The notes beneath the pieces were generated by a model. It saw only the letters and a list, made by a program, of their open reading frames with translations. It had not been told where the DNA came from and did not search any database. Positions 40,854-49,899 of a stretch of DNA of 64,000 bases are shown here, in pieces. The stretch's first letter is position 1. Each line of letters begins with the position of its first letter. The position numbers and the translations under genes were made by a program. The DNA comes from Streptomyces roseoviridis (lineage in GTDB: Bacteria; Actinomycetota; Actinomycetes; Streptomycetales; Streptomycetaceae), in the NCBI RefSeq assembly GCF_039535235.1, contig NZ_BAAAWU010000001.1, positions 5,766,001-5,830,000 on the forward strand, in the 5' to 3' direction.

Positions 40854-41621
40854 GTGGAGCAGCAACACGGCGTGGGCGCCGCCCGGTTCGCCGAGCTGGC
40901 CCGGGGTGCCGTCGACCGGGTCGTCGACGCCAACAAGGACGGGGTGGCCCGGGCGGCGCGGCTGGTCGCCGACTGCGTCGCGGCCGACGGGGTGATCCAC
41001 GCGTTCGGCACCGGGCACTCGCAGGCCGCCGCGCTCGAAGTCGCCGGGCGGGCCGGGGGACTGGTGCCGACGAGCCGGATCGCGCTCGCCGACCTCGTCC
41101 TGCGCGGCGGCCAGGACCCGGCGATCCTGCGGGATCCGCTCCTGGAGCGCTCGCCCGGACTCGCCGACCGCCTCTACGCACTGGCCACCCCGCGGCCACA
41201 GGACCTGTTCGTGATCATCTCCAACTCGGGGGTCAACAACGCGGTCGTCGACCTCGCCCTCAAGGTCACCGGCGCCGGACACCCGCTGATCGCCCTCACC
41301 TCCCTGGAACACACCCACGCCGTGCCCGCCCTGCACCCCAGCGGCAAGCGGCTCGCCGACCTCGCCGACGCCGTGCTCGACAACGGGGCGCCCGCCGGCG
41401 ACGCCGTCCTGCCGCTCCCCGGCGACGGCGCCCTGTGCGGGATCTCCACGCTCACCTCCTCGCTGCTCGTCCAGATGGTCGTCGCCGACGCCGTCGCGCT
41501 GCTCCTCGCCGAAGGGATCGAGCCGCCCGTGTACGTCTCGGCCAACCTTCCGGGCGGCCACGAGCGCAACGCCCTGCTCGAAGCCCGCTACGCGGGACGA
41601 CTGCACCGTGGCGGACACTGA
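40854..41621 (+). CDS. SIS-domain sugar-phosphate protein
   Basis: 255 aa, one SIS domain over nearly the whole length: GVIHAFGTGHSQAAALEVAGRAGGLVP (sugar-phosphate loop), LFVIISNSGVNNAVVDLALKVTGAGHPLIALTS (Ser-rich phosphate loop NSG) and PPVYVSANLPGGHERNALLEARYAGR, a conserved tail of a SIS family usually found with amino-sugar kinases. It may isomerise or bind an N-acetylhexosamine or muramic phosphate. GTG 40854 is used (AGGAGG five bases before); GTG 40851 and ATG 40791 are less likely, the latter lying on the operator. pgi follows in the same direction, probably with its own promoter (TAGGTT at 41639). Confidence 0.88.
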   Translation: MEQQHGVGAARFAELARGAVDRVVDANKDGVARAARLVADCVAADGVIHAFGTGHSQAAALEVAGRAGGLVPTSRIALADLVLRGGQDPAILRDPLLERSPGLADRLYALATPRPQDLFVIISNSGVNNAVVDLALKVTGAGHPLIALTSLEHTHAVPALHPSGKRLADLADAVLDNGAPAGDAVLPLPGDGALCGISTLTSSLLVQMVVADAVALLLAEGIEPPVYVSANLPGGHERNALLEARYAGRLHRGGH

Positions 41622-41700
41622 ACGCACACCAGATCAATTAGGTTGGAGGGGCAGCGGGGCACCCACGCAGGACATGGAGCAGGACGAAGAAATGGGCGAG

Positions 41701-43356
41701 ATGACCAACGCAGGCCGGACCAGGCTCAACCAGCTGCCCGAGTGGGCGGCCCTCGGCAAGCACCGCGAGCAGCTCGGTGACACCCATCTGCGCGAGCTGT
41801 TCGACGCCGACCCCCGGCGCGGCACCGGGTACGCGCTGCGCGTCGGCGACCTGTACCTGGACTACTCCAAGCACCTGGTGACCGACGAGACCCTGCGGCT
41901 GCTGCGCGACCTGGCCGCCGCCACCGACGTCGCCGGACTGCGCGACGCCATGTTCCGCGGCGAGAAGATCAACAACACCGAGGACCGGGCCGTCCTGCAC
42001 ACCGCGCTGCGCGCCCCGCGCGACGCGGTGATCGAGGTCGACGGCGTGAACGTCGTCCCCGAGGTGCACGCGGTCCTCGACAAGATGGCCGCCTTCGCCG
42101 ACAAGGTCCGCGCCGGCGAGTGGACCGGGCACACCGGAAAGCCCATCAGGAACATCGTCAACATCGGCATCGGCGGCTCCGACCTCGGGCCCGCCATGGC
42201 CTACGAGGTGCTGCGCGCCTATACGCAGCGGGACCTGACCTTCCGTTTCGTGTCGAACGTCGACGGCGCTGACCTCCACGAGGCCGTCCGTGACCTCGAC
42301 GCGGCGGAGACCCTGTTCATCGTCGCGTCGAAGACCTTCACCACCATCGAGACCATCACCAACGCCACCTCCGCCCGCAACTGGCTCCTCACCGAGCTGC
42401 GGGCCGGCCAGGACGCCGTCGCCAAGCACTTCGTGGCCCTGTCGACCAACGCCGAGAAGGTCGAGGACTTCGGCATCGACACGGCGAACATGTTCGAGTT
42501 CTGGGACTGGGTCGGCGGCCGCTACTCGTACGACTCCGCCATCGGCCTGTCCCTGATGATCGCCATCGGGCCGGAGCGCTTCCGCGAGATGCTCGACGGC
42601 TTCCACCTCGTCGACGAACACTTCCGCACCGCCCCTCCGGAGCAGAACGCACCGCTGCTGCTCGGCCTGCTCGGCGTCTGGTACGGGGCCTTCTTCGACG
42701 CGCAGTCGCACGCCGTGCTGCCCTACTCGCACTACCTGTCGAAGTTCACCGCCTACCTCCAGCAGCTCGACATGGAGTCCAACGGCAAGTCCGTCACGCG
42801 CGACGGGCAGCCCGTGGACTGGCAGACCGGGCCCGTGGTCTGGGGCACTCCCGGCACCAACGGCCAGCACGCCTACTACCAGTTGATCCACCAGGGCACC
42901 AAGGTCATCCCGGCCGACTTCATCGGCTTCGCCCGGCCAGTCGAGGACCTGCTGCCCGGCCTCGTCGCCCAGCACGACCTGCTGATGGCCAACTTCTTCG
43001 CCCAGACCCAGGCGCTCGCCTTCGGCAAGACGCCCGAGGAGGTACGGGCCGAGGGCGTGCCGGAGGAGCTCGTCGCCCACAAGACCTTCCACGGCAACCA
43101 CCCGACGACGACGATCCTCGCCGAGGCGCTGACGCCGTCCGTGCTCGGCCAGCTCGTCGCCCTCTACGAGCACAAGGTCTTCGTGCAGGGCGCCGTCTGG
43201 AACATCGACTCCTTCGACCAGTGGGGCGTCGAGCTCGGCAAGGTGCTCGCCAAGAGGATCGAGCCGGTCCTCACCGAAGGCGGGGGCGGCGAGCAGCTCG
43301 ACTCCTCCACCGCCGGACTCGTCTCCGCCTACCGCGCGCTGCGCGGCCGGAGCTGA
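41701..43356 (+). CDS. pgi: Glucose-6-phosphate isomerase
   Basis: 551-aa enzyme interconverting glucose-6- and fructose-6-phosphate, the branch point between glycolysis and the pentose phosphate genes later in the window. NIGIGGSDLGPAMAYEVL and VASKTFTTIETITNA bind phosphate; FWDWVGGRYSYDSAIGLSLMIAIG is PGI signature 1-like; QQLDMESNGKSV, GTNGQHAYYQLIHQGTKVIPADFI hold the catalytic Glu and His, and SFDQWGVELGK the Lys. ATG 41701 gives the usual family N-terminus (NAGRTRLNQLPEW); in-frame ATG 41692 and 41674 are alternatives. TAGGTT at 41639 may be its -10. Confidence 0.96.
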   Translation: MTNAGRTRLNQLPEWAALGKHREQLGDTHLRELFDADPRRGTGYALRVGDLYLDYSKHLVTDETLRLLRDLAAATDVAGLRDAMFRGEKINNTEDRAVLHTALRAPRDAVIEVDGVNVVPEVHAVLDKMAAFADKVRAGEWTGHTGKPIRNIVNIGIGGSDLGPAMAYEVLRAYTQRDLTFRFVSNVDGADLHEAVRDLDAAETLFIVASKTFTTIETITNATSARNWLLTELRAGQDAVAKHFVALSTNAEKVEDFGIDTANMFEFWDWVGGRYSYDSAIGLSLMIAIGPERFREMLDGFHLVDEHFRTAPPEQNAPLLLGLLGVWYGAFFDAQSHAVLPYSHYLSKFTAYLQQLDMESNGKSVTRDGQPVDWQTGPVVWGTPGTNGQHAYYQLIHQGTKVIPADFIGFARPVEDLLPGLVAQHDLLMANFFAQTQALAFGKTPEEVRAEGVPEELVAHKTFHGNHPTTTILAEALTPSVLGQLVALYEHKVFVQGAVWNIDSFDQWGVELGKVLAKRIEPVLTEGGGGEQLDSSTAGLVSAYRALRGRS

Positions 43357-43361
43357 CCGAC

Positions 43362-43850
43362 GTGACCGTACGGCTGCGCCCGCCGCACAACGCCGTCGAC
43401 CGACGGGCCGTCGCCTGGTGGCGGACGCAGCTGCTCGTGACCGCCGCCGTGCCGGTGGCCGTCCTGGCCGTGCTCGGGGTCTTCCTCGGCCCGGCCAGGA
43501 CCTGGCTGCTCGGCGCGGCCGCGGCCGTGGCGGTCCTCGGCCTCGTCTGCACCGCGGTGCTGCCCGGCTGGTGGTTCCGGGTGCACCGCTGGGAGGTCAC
43601 CGAGGACGCCGTCTACGTCCGCACCGGCGCCTTCTGGCAGGAATGGCGGATCGCCCCCATGTCCCGGATCCAGACCGTCGACACCGTACGCGGCCCCCTG
43701 GAGCAGATGTTCCGGCTGGCCACCGTCACCGTCACCACGGCCTCCTCCAAGGGCGCCCTCCGCATCGAAGGACTCGACGACCAGCTCGCCGCCGGGCTCG
43801 CCGAACGGCTCACCGCCCTCACCCAGGGCAGCCCGGGGGACGCCACATGA
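43362..43850 (+). CDS. PH-domain (bPH2/YdbS-like) membrane protein
   Basis: 162 aa. Two close transmembrane helices (about 25-65: LLVTAAVPVAVLAVLGVFLG and WLLGAAAAVAVLGLVCTAVL) precede one bacterial PH-like domain: RVHRWEVTEDAVYVRTGAFWQEWRIAPMSRIQTVDTVRGPLEQMFRLATVTVTTASSKGALRIEGLDD. The VYVRTG…MSRIQTVD pattern is that of YdbS. GTG 43362, five bases after the pgi stop; its end overlaps the next gene by 4 bases. Works with the following three-PH-domain protein as a membrane pair; function in envelope stress is suggested for relatives but unproven. Confidence 0.88.
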   Translation: MTVRLRPPHNAVDRRAVAWWRTQLLVTAAVPVAVLAVLGVFLGPARTWLLGAAAAVAVLGLVCTAVLPGWWFRVHRWEVTEDAVYVRTGAFWQEWRIAPMSRIQTVDTVRGPLEQMFRLATVTVTTASSKGALRIEGLDDQLAAGLAERLTALTQGSPGDAT

Positions 43851-45352
43851 GCGAGGAGTGGCGCCGGCTCGCGCCCCGCACCCTGCTCGCCGGCGTCGTG
43901 GTGCTGTGCGGGGTCGCCGGCGGCGCCGCGGTGCCCGCCACGCTCGGCCTCGCCGGATCCCGGCCGCTGTGGCAGGCCCTCGCCTGGGTGCTCGCCGGCG
44001 CCGCGCTGCTCGTCGCCGGCGGCGGCGCCGCCGACTGGGTCCGGCTGCGCCGCACCCGCTACCGGATCGGCCCCGAGCGGGTCGACCTCCACACCGGACT
44101 CCTCGTCGTCACACGGCGCTCCCTGGCCCGCGAACGCATCCGCAGCGTCGACCTCACCGCCAACCCCCTCGAACGGCTCCTCGGCCTCGTCAAGGTCAGG
44201 ATCGGCACCGGCGAGCACAGCGGCGGCGATTCCACCCTCGAACTCGACCTGGTCACCCGCGCCGAGGGCGAACGCCTCCGCCGCACCCTGCTCGAACGGT
44301 CCGCCACCGGGGACCCCGGCCACGACGGCGTCCTCGCCGCCCTCGACCCCCGCTGGATCCGCTACGCCCCCGTCTCCTTCGTCGCCCCGCTGCTCGGCGG
44401 CGCGGCCGCGGGAGCCGTCATGCAGGTCAGCGACTGGTTCGGCGCCCAGGACGAGGTCCTGGGCTGGATCGGGGACCGCTTCGAGGACGTCCCCCTCGTG
44501 TGGATGATCGTCGACCTGGTGCTCCTCGCCACCGCCGCCGGAGTGATCGGCGCACTCGGCCTCTGGGTCGAGATGTGGGCGAACTACCGTCTGGAACGGG
44601 AGCCCGGCGGCACCCTGAGAGTACGCAGGGGGCTGCTCACCGCCCGCTCCGTCTCCCTGGAGGAACGACGGCTGCGGGGCATCGAGCTGGTCGAACCCCT
44701 CGGCATACGCGTGGTGCGCGCCGCCCGGGTCGACGCCGTCGCCACCGGCCTCGCCCAGGACGACGACGACAAGCACGCCGACCTCAAGAACCTGCTGCCG
44801 CCCGCGCCCCGGGCCGTCGCCGACCGGGTCGCCGCCCAGGTGCTCCGCGAGACCGAGCCGCCCACCGGCGCCCCGCTCGCCCCACACCCCAGGGCCGCCC
44901 GCACCCGGCGCCTCGGCCGGGCGCTCGCCGCCGCGCTCGGCCCGGCCGCCCTCCTCGCCGTCCTCGGCCTCCTGCTCACTCCCGTGCTGCTGTACGTGGC
45001 CGCCGGGCTCGCCGCCGTCCTCGTCCCGCTCGCCGTCCTGCTCGCCCTCGACGCCTACCGCAGCCTCGGACACGGCGTCAGCGGCGCCTACCTCGTGAGC
45101 CGCTCCGGCACCGTACGCCGCTCCACCGTCGCCCTCCAGCGCAGCGGAGTCATCGGCTGGACCGTCCGGCAGTCCTGGTTCCAGCGGCGCGCCGGAGTGC
45201 TCACGCTCAGCGCGACGACGGCCGCCGGGGAGGGCGCGTACCACGTGTACGACGCCGGTGAGAGCCAGGGCCTGGCCTTCGCCGACGAGGCCGTACCGGG
45301 ACTGCTCACCCCGTTCCTGGAGAACGCCGGGGCCCCGCCCACCGTGCGGTGA
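43847..45352 (+). CDS. PH-domain (bPH2/YdbT-like) membrane protein
   Basis: 501 aa with three PH-like units alternating with pairs of transmembrane helices. Helices at about 14-30 and 45-62, PH1 about 68-160 (YRIGPERVDLHTGLLVVTRRSLARERIRSVDLTANPLERLLGLVKVRIGTG), helices about 185-245, PH2 about 255-340 (YRLEREPGGTLRVRRGLLTARSVSLEERRLRGIELVEPLG), helices about 365-405, PH3 about 415-490 (AYLVSRSGTVRRSTVALQRSGVIGWTVRQSWFQRRAGVLTLSATTAAG). This is the YdbT layout, always partnered by a YdbS-like gene as here. ATG 43847 overlaps the upstream stop (ATGA). Confidence 0.9.
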   Translation: MSEEWRRLAPRTLLAGVVVLCGVAGGAAVPATLGLAGSRPLWQALAWVLAGAALLVAGGGAADWVRLRRTRYRIGPERVDLHTGLLVVTRRSLARERIRSVDLTANPLERLLGLVKVRIGTGEHSGGDSTLELDLVTRAEGERLRRTLLERSATGDPGHDGVLAALDPRWIRYAPVSFVAPLLGGAAAGAVMQVSDWFGAQDEVLGWIGDRFEDVPLVWMIVDLVLLATAAGVIGALGLWVEMWANYRLEREPGGTLRVRRGLLTARSVSLEERRLRGIELVEPLGIRVVRAARVDAVATGLAQDDDDKHADLKNLLPPAPRAVADRVAAQVLRETEPPTGAPLAPHPRAARTRRLGRALAAALGPAALLAVLGLLLTPVLLYVAAGLAAVLVPLAVLLALDAYRSLGHGVSGAYLVSRSGTVRRSTVALQRSGVIGWTVRQSWFQRRAGVLTLSATTAAGEGAYHVYDAGESQGLAFADEAVPGLLTPFLENAGAPPTVR

Positions 45353-45374
45353 GCGGGGCCCCGGTGACGCGTCC

Positions 45375-46157
45375 TCAGGCCGAGGAGGGCGGGTACAGGC
45401 TCCGCGGCAGCTCGGAGGCGGCCGCCGCGTCCAGCAGCCACAGCGTGCGCGAACGGCCCCGGGCGCCCGCGGCGGGGGCCTGGACCTCGCCCGCGCCGGA
45501 CAGGGCGACGGCCGCGGCCTCGGCCTTGTCCTCGCCGGCCGCGAGCAGCCAGACCTCCCGCGCGGCCCGGATCGCCGGCAGCGTCAGCGAGATCCGGGTC
45601 GGCGGCGGCTTCGGCGCGCCCCGCACGCCCACCACCGTCCGCTCGGTCTCGCGGACCGCCGGAAGCTCCGGGAACAGCGAGGCCACATGGGTGTCCGGGC
45701 CGACGCCCAGCATCAGCACGTCGAAGGCCGGCACCCCGCCGTGGCCGTCCAGACCGGCGGCCGCCGCCAGCTCGGCCGCGTAGGCCGCGGCGGCGGCGTC
45801 CACGTCCGAGCCGTGCGGGCCGTCGGAGGCGGGCATCGCGTGCACCCGAGCCGGGTCCAGCGGGACGCCGTCGAGCAGCGCCTCGCGGGCCTGGGTGACG
45901 TTGCGCTCCGGGTCGCCCTCGGGGAGGAAGCGCTCGTCGCCCCACCACAGGTCGAGCCGGGACCAGTCGATCGCGTCCCGGGCGGGCGCCGACCCCAGCG
46001 CCGCGAGCAGCCCGTTGCCGTTGCGGCCGCCGGTGAGCACCACCGAGGCGGAGCCGCGGGCGGCCTGGGCGTCCACGATCTTCGTGATCAGCCGGGCCGC
46101 GGCGGCCTGGGCCATCAGTTCCTTGTCGCGGTGCACGACCAGCCGAGGAGTGCTCAC
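45375..46157 (-). CDS. pgl: 6-phosphogluconolactonase
   Basis: 260-aa NagB-fold lactonase of the oxidative pentose phosphate pathway (DevB type). Motifs: VVLTGGRNGNGLLAALG, LDLWWGDERFLPEGDPERNVTQAREALL, FDVLMLGVGPDTHVASLFPE and LTLPAIRAAREVWLLAAGEDKAEAA. Two usual residues differ: GGRNG rather than GGSTP, and GPDTHVAS rather than GxDGHxAS, where the expected Gly is Thr. GTG 46157 overlaps the opcA stop (GTGA). Last gene of tkt-tal-zwf-opcA-pgl. Confidence 0.95.
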   Translation of the reverse strand: MSTPRLVVHRDKELMAQAAAARLITKIVDAQAARGSASVVLTGGRNGNGLLAALGSAPARDAIDWSRLDLWWGDERFLPEGDPERNVTQAREALLDGVPLDPARVHAMPASDGPHGSDVDAAAAAYAAELAAAAGLDGHGGVPAFDVLMLGVGPDTHVASLFPELPAVRETERTVVGVRGAPKPPPTRISLTLPAIRAAREVWLLAAGEDKAEAAAVALSGAGEVQAPAAGARGRSRTLWLLDAAAASELPRSLYPPSSA

Positions 46158-47215
46158 TTGGCCGTCGCCTTCCGCGCCGGGGTCTTCTTCGCGGCCGGCT
46201 TGGCGGCCGGTGCGTCCTGCGGCGCCTCGGCCGGGGCCTGGGCTATGGCCTCGCGCTCGGGCTCCGCCGCGGGAGCGGCGGTCGCCGCCTCCGCGTCCAG
46301 ACGCTCCAGGCCGAACCGCAGCGCCGAGGCGTAGGTGTCGTCCGGGTCGAGCCGGCGCAGCTCCTCCGCGATCAGCTCGGCCGTCTCGCGGCGCTTGAGC
46401 GCCACGGCACGGTCCGGCTGGCCCTGGATCGAGAGCGTGGCGAGCGAGCCGTCCGCCCGGTCGAGGACGATCGGACCGGTGCTGGTCTCCATCCGTACGG
46501 AGGTGAGACCCGGGCCCGTCGACTTCGACCGCCGCACCGGGATCTTCAGCCGGTCCGCGAGCCACATCGCGAGCAGTTCGACGCTCGGGTTGAACTCCTC
46601 GCCCGAGACCTCGGCCGAGGTCACCTCGCAGGCGACCTGGTCGAGCGCGGCGGCCAGCATCGAACGCCACGGGGTGATCCGGGTCCACGACAGGTCGGTG
46701 TCGCCCGGGGTGTACGCGTCCGCGCGCGCCGCCAGCTCCACGATGGGCTGCTCGGCGGCGTACGTGTCGGTCACCCGGCGCTGGGCGAGCGCGCCCAGCG
46801 GGTCCTTCGCCGGGTCGGTCGGCGCGTTCACCGGCCACCAGACGACGACCGGCGCGTCCGGCAGCAGCAGCGGCAGCACCACCGACTGGGCGTGGTCGAC
46901 GACGTCGCCGTACAGCCGGAGGACGACCGTCTCGCCGGTGCTGGCGTCGGCGCCGAGGCGGACCTCGGCGTCGAGCCGTGCCTGGGCGCGGTCCCGCGGG
47001 GTCCGCGAGACCCGCTTGATGACGACGAGGGTCCGCGAGGGGTGCTCGCGGGACGCCTCGTTGGCCGCCTTCAGCGCGTCGTAGGCGTTCTCCTCGTCGG
47101 TGACGATGACGAGGGTGAGGACCATGCCGACGGCCGGGGTGCCGATGGCCCGCCGCCCGAGCACCAGCGCCTTGTTGATCTTGGAGGACGTGGTGTCCGT
47201 CAGGTCGGTCTTCAT
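46154..47215 (-). CDS. opcA: Glucose-6-phosphate dehydrogenase assembly protein OpcA
   Basis: 353-aa partner required for full activity and redox control of glucose-6-phosphate dehydrogenase. Characteristic stretches are TSSKINKALVLGRRAIGTPAVGMVLTLVIVTDEENAYDALKAANEASREHPSRTLVVI, LPLLLPDAPVVVWWPVNAP and SMLAAALDQVACEVTSAEVSGE. The last about 40 residues form a Pro/Ala/Glu then Lys-rich tail (…AKPAAKKTPARKATAK), similar in style to the UvrA tail. ATG 47215 overlaps the zwf stop; its stop overlaps pgl. Confidence 0.95.
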   Translation of the reverse strand: MKTDLTDTTSSKINKALVLGRRAIGTPAVGMVLTLVIVTDEENAYDALKAANEASREHPSRTLVVIKRVSRTPRDRAQARLDAEVRLGADASTGETVVLRLYGDVVDHAQSVVLPLLLPDAPVVVWWPVNAPTDPAKDPLGALAQRRVTDTYAAEQPIVELAARADAYTPGDTDLSWTRITPWRSMLAAALDQVACEVTSAEVSGEEFNPSVELLAMWLADRLKIPVRRSKSTGPGLTSVRMETSTGPIVLDRADGSLATLSIQGQPDRAVALKRRETAELIAEELRRLDPDDTYASALRFGLERLDAEAATAAPAAEPEREAIAQAPAEAPQDAPAAKPAAKKTPARKATAK

Positions 47216-48744
47216 GGCCGGCGCCAGCTCCTGCCGTCTCGTGCGAGCATCTCGTCCGCCTCGACCGGGCCCCAGGTCCCGGCCTCGTACTGCGCGGGCT
47301 TGCCGTGCCGGTCCCAGAAGCGCTCGATGGGGTCGAGGATCTTCCAGGACAGCTCGACCTCCTCGACCCGCGGGAAGAGGTTGGAGTCGCCGAGCAGGAC
47401 GTCGAGGATGAGCCGCTCGTAGGCCTCTGGGCTGGACTCGGTGAAGGACTCGCCGTAGGCGAAGTCCATCGACACGTCCCGGATCTCCATCTGCGTGCCC
47501 GGCACCTTCGAGCCGAACCGCACCGTGACGCCCTCGTCCGGCTGGACGCGGATCACGATGGCGTTGCGGCCGAGCTCCTCGGTCGCCGTGTGGTCGAACG
47601 GGGAGTGCGGGGCGCGCTGGAAGACCACCGCGATCTCGGTGACCCGGCGGCCCAGCCGCTTGCCGGTGCGCAGGTAGAAGGGGACGCCCGCCCAGCGGCG
47701 GTTGTCGATCTCCAGCTTGACCGCCGCGTAGGTGTCGGTCTTCGACTGCGGGTCGATGCCCTCTTCCTGGAGGTAGCCGACGGCCTTCTCGCCGCCCTGC
47801 CACCCGGCGGTGTACTGCGCGCGGACCGTGTGCAGGCCGAGATCCTCCGGCAGCTTCACCGCGCCGAGCACCTTGGTCTTCTCGGCCGCGAGCGCGTCGG
47901 CGTCGAAGGAGGCGGGCTCCTCCATCGCGGTCAGCGCCAGCAGCTGGAGCAGGTGGTTCTGGATGACGTCACGGGCGGCGCCGATGCCGTCGTAGTAGCC
48001 GGCACGGCCGCCGATGCCGATGTCCTCGGCCATGGTGATCTGCACGTGGTCGACGTACGACCGGTTCCAGATCGGCTCGAAGAGGGTGTTGGCGAAGCGG
48101 AGCGCCAGGATGTTCTGGACGGTCTCCTTGCCGAGGTAGTGGTCGATCCGGAAGACCGCGTCCGGCGGGAAGACCTCGTGGACGACCTCGTTGAGCTCCT
48201 TGGCGGAGGCCAGGTCGTGCCCGAAGGGCTTCTCGATGACCGCACGGCGCCAGGAGCCGTTCTTCTGGTCGGCCAGACCGTGCTTCTTGAGCTGCTGCAC
48301 GACCAGGGGGAAGAACTTCGGCGGCACGGACAGGTAGAAGGCGAAGTTGCCGCCCGTGCCCTGCGCCTTGTCCAGCTCCTCGATGGTGGACTTCAGCTGC
48401 TCGAAGGCGTCGTCGTCGTCGAAGTCGCCCTGGACGAAGCGCATCCCCTGGATCAGCTGCTGCCACACCTCCTCGCGGAACGGGGTGCGGGCGTGCTGCT
48501 TGACGGCGTCGTGGACCTCCTGGGCGAAGTCCTCGTCCTGCCACTCGCGTCGGGCGAATCCGATCAGCGAGAAACCCGGCGGCAGCAGACCACGGTTCGC
48601 GAGGTCGTAGACGGCGGGCATCAGCTTCTTGCGGGACAGGTCACCCGTGACACCGAAGATCACCAGACCCGACGGCCCCGCGATGCGCGGGAGCCGTCGG
48701 TCTGCGGCGTCACGGAGCGGGTTGGCTCCGGTGACTGCGCTCAA
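47212..48744 (-). CDS. zwf: Glucose-6-phosphate 1-dehydrogenase
   Basis: 510-aa first enzyme of the oxidative pentose phosphate pathway. LVIFGVTGDLSRKKLMPAVYDLA is the nucleotide fold, VIEKPFGHDLASAKELN and FRIDHYLGKETVQNILALRFAN contain the active site (RIDHYLGKE with catalytic His), and KLEIDNRRWAGVPFYLRTGKRL is conserved. The start is TTG at 48744, the only one with a good site (GGAGG nine bases before) and only 4 bases after the tal stop. Co-transcribed with tal, opcA and pgl. Confidence 0.97.
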   Translation of the reverse strand: MSAVTGANPLRDAADRRLPRIAGPSGLVIFGVTGDLSRKKLMPAVYDLANRGLLPPGFSLIGFARREWQDEDFAQEVHDAVKQHARTPFREEVWQQLIQGMRFVQGDFDDDDAFEQLKSTIEELDKAQGTGGNFAFYLSVPPKFFPLVVQQLKKHGLADQKNGSWRRAVIEKPFGHDLASAKELNEVVHEVFPPDAVFRIDHYLGKETVQNILALRFANTLFEPIWNRSYVDHVQITMAEDIGIGGRAGYYDGIGAARDVIQNHLLQLLALTAMEEPASFDADALAAEKTKVLGAVKLPEDLGLHTVRAQYTAGWQGGEKAVGYLQEEGIDPQSKTDTYAAVKLEIDNRRWAGVPFYLRTGKRLGRRVTEIAVVFQRAPHSPFDHTATEELGRNAIVIRVQPDEGVTVRFGSKVPGTQMEIRDVSMDFAYGESFTESSPEAYERLILDVLLGDSNLFPRVEEVELSWKILDPIERFWDRHGKPAQYEAGTWGPVEADEMLARDGRSWRRP

Positions 48745-48748
48745 GGTG

Positions 48749-49867
48749 TTACGCCTCCGAAGGTGCGAGGCGCTGGAGCTCCGCCTCGGTCGACTTGAGC
48801 AGGTCGTTCCACGAGCCCTCGAACTTGTCGACGCCCTCGTCCTCCAGGACCTGGACGACGTCGTCGTACGAGATGCCCAGCGCGGCGACCGCGTCGAGGA
48901 CCGCGCGGGACTCGTCGTAGGTGCCGCGGATGGTGTCGCCGGTGACCTCGCCGTGGTCGGCGGTGGCCTCCAGGGTGGCCTCCGGCATGGTGTTGACGGT
49001 GCCCGGGGCGACCAGGTCCACCACGTACAGGGTGTCCTTGTACGCCGGGTCCTTCACACCGGTCGAGGCCCACAGCGGACGCTGCTTGTTGGCCTGCGCC
49101 TTGTCGAGGGCGGCCCAGCGCTCGGAGCCGAAGACCTCCTCGTACGCCTGGTAGGCCAGACGGGCGTTGGCCAGCGCCGACCGGCCCTTGAGGCCCTTGG
49201 CCTCGTCGGTGCCGATCGCGTCGAGGCGCTTGTCGATCTCGGTGTCCACGCGGGACACGAAGAAGGACGCCACGGAGTGGATCTTCGACAGGTCCAGGCC
49301 GCGCTCGCGGGCCTTCTCCAGACCCGCCAGGTAGGCGTCCATGACCGCGCGGTAGCGCTCCAGGGAGAAGATCAGCGTCACGTTGACGCTGATGCCCAGG
49401 CCGATGACCTCGGTGATCGCCGGCAGGCCCGCCTGGGTGGCCGGGATCTTGATGAGGGTGTTGGGACGGTCCACCAGCCACGCCAGCTGCTTGGCCTCGG
49501 CGATGGTGGCCGCCGTGTCGTGGGCCAGGCGGGGGTCCACCTCGATGGACACCCGGCCGTCCTGGCCCTGGGTCGCGTCGAACACGGGCCGCAGGATGTC
49601 GGCGGCGTCCCTCACGTCAGCCGTCGTGATCATGCGGATGGCCTCGTCCACGGTCACCCTGCGGGCGGCGAGGTCGGCCAGCTGCTGGTCGTAGCCGTGC
49701 CCCTCGGAGATCGCCTTCTGGAAGATGGACGGATTGGTGGTCACACCCACCACATGGCTCTGGTCGATGAGCTCGGCCAGGTTGCCGGACGTGATCCGCT
49801 GACGCGACAGGTCGTCCAGCCAGATCGCGACGCCTTCGTCGGAGAGGCGCTTGAGAGCGTCTGTCAT
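48749..49867 (-). CDS. tal: Transaldolase
   Basis: 372-aa transaldolase of the actinobacterial long type. VAIWLDDLSRQRITSGNL, GVTTNPSIFQKAI, IEVDPRLAHDTAATIAEAK and NTLIKIPATQAGLPAI (Schiff-base Lys in IKIPAT) define it; SVNVTLIFSLERY and SVASFFVSRVDTEIDKRL complete the barrel. ATG 49867 with GAGAACCTCTC nearby. Thirty-two bases separate it from tkt; zwf starts 4 bases after its stop. Confidence 0.97.
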   Translation of the reverse strand: MTDALKRLSDEGVAIWLDDLSRQRITSGNLAELIDQSHVVGVTTNPSIFQKAISEGHGYDQQLADLAARRVTVDEAIRMITTADVRDAADILRPVFDATQGQDGRVSIEVDPRLAHDTAATIAEAKQLAWLVDRPNTLIKIPATQAGLPAITEVIGLGISVNVTLIFSLERYRAVMDAYLAGLEKARERGLDLSKIHSVASFFVSRVDTEIDKRLDAIGTDEAKGLKGRSALANARLAYQAYEEVFGSERWAALDKAQANKQRPLWASTGVKDPAYKDTLYVVDLVAPGTVNTMPEATLEATADHGEVTGDTIRGTYDESRAVLDAVAALGISYDDVVQVLEDEGVDKFEGSWNDLLKSTEAELQRLAPSEA

Positions 49868-49899
49868 GAGAGGTTCTCCAAAAGTCGTATCTAAAGACG

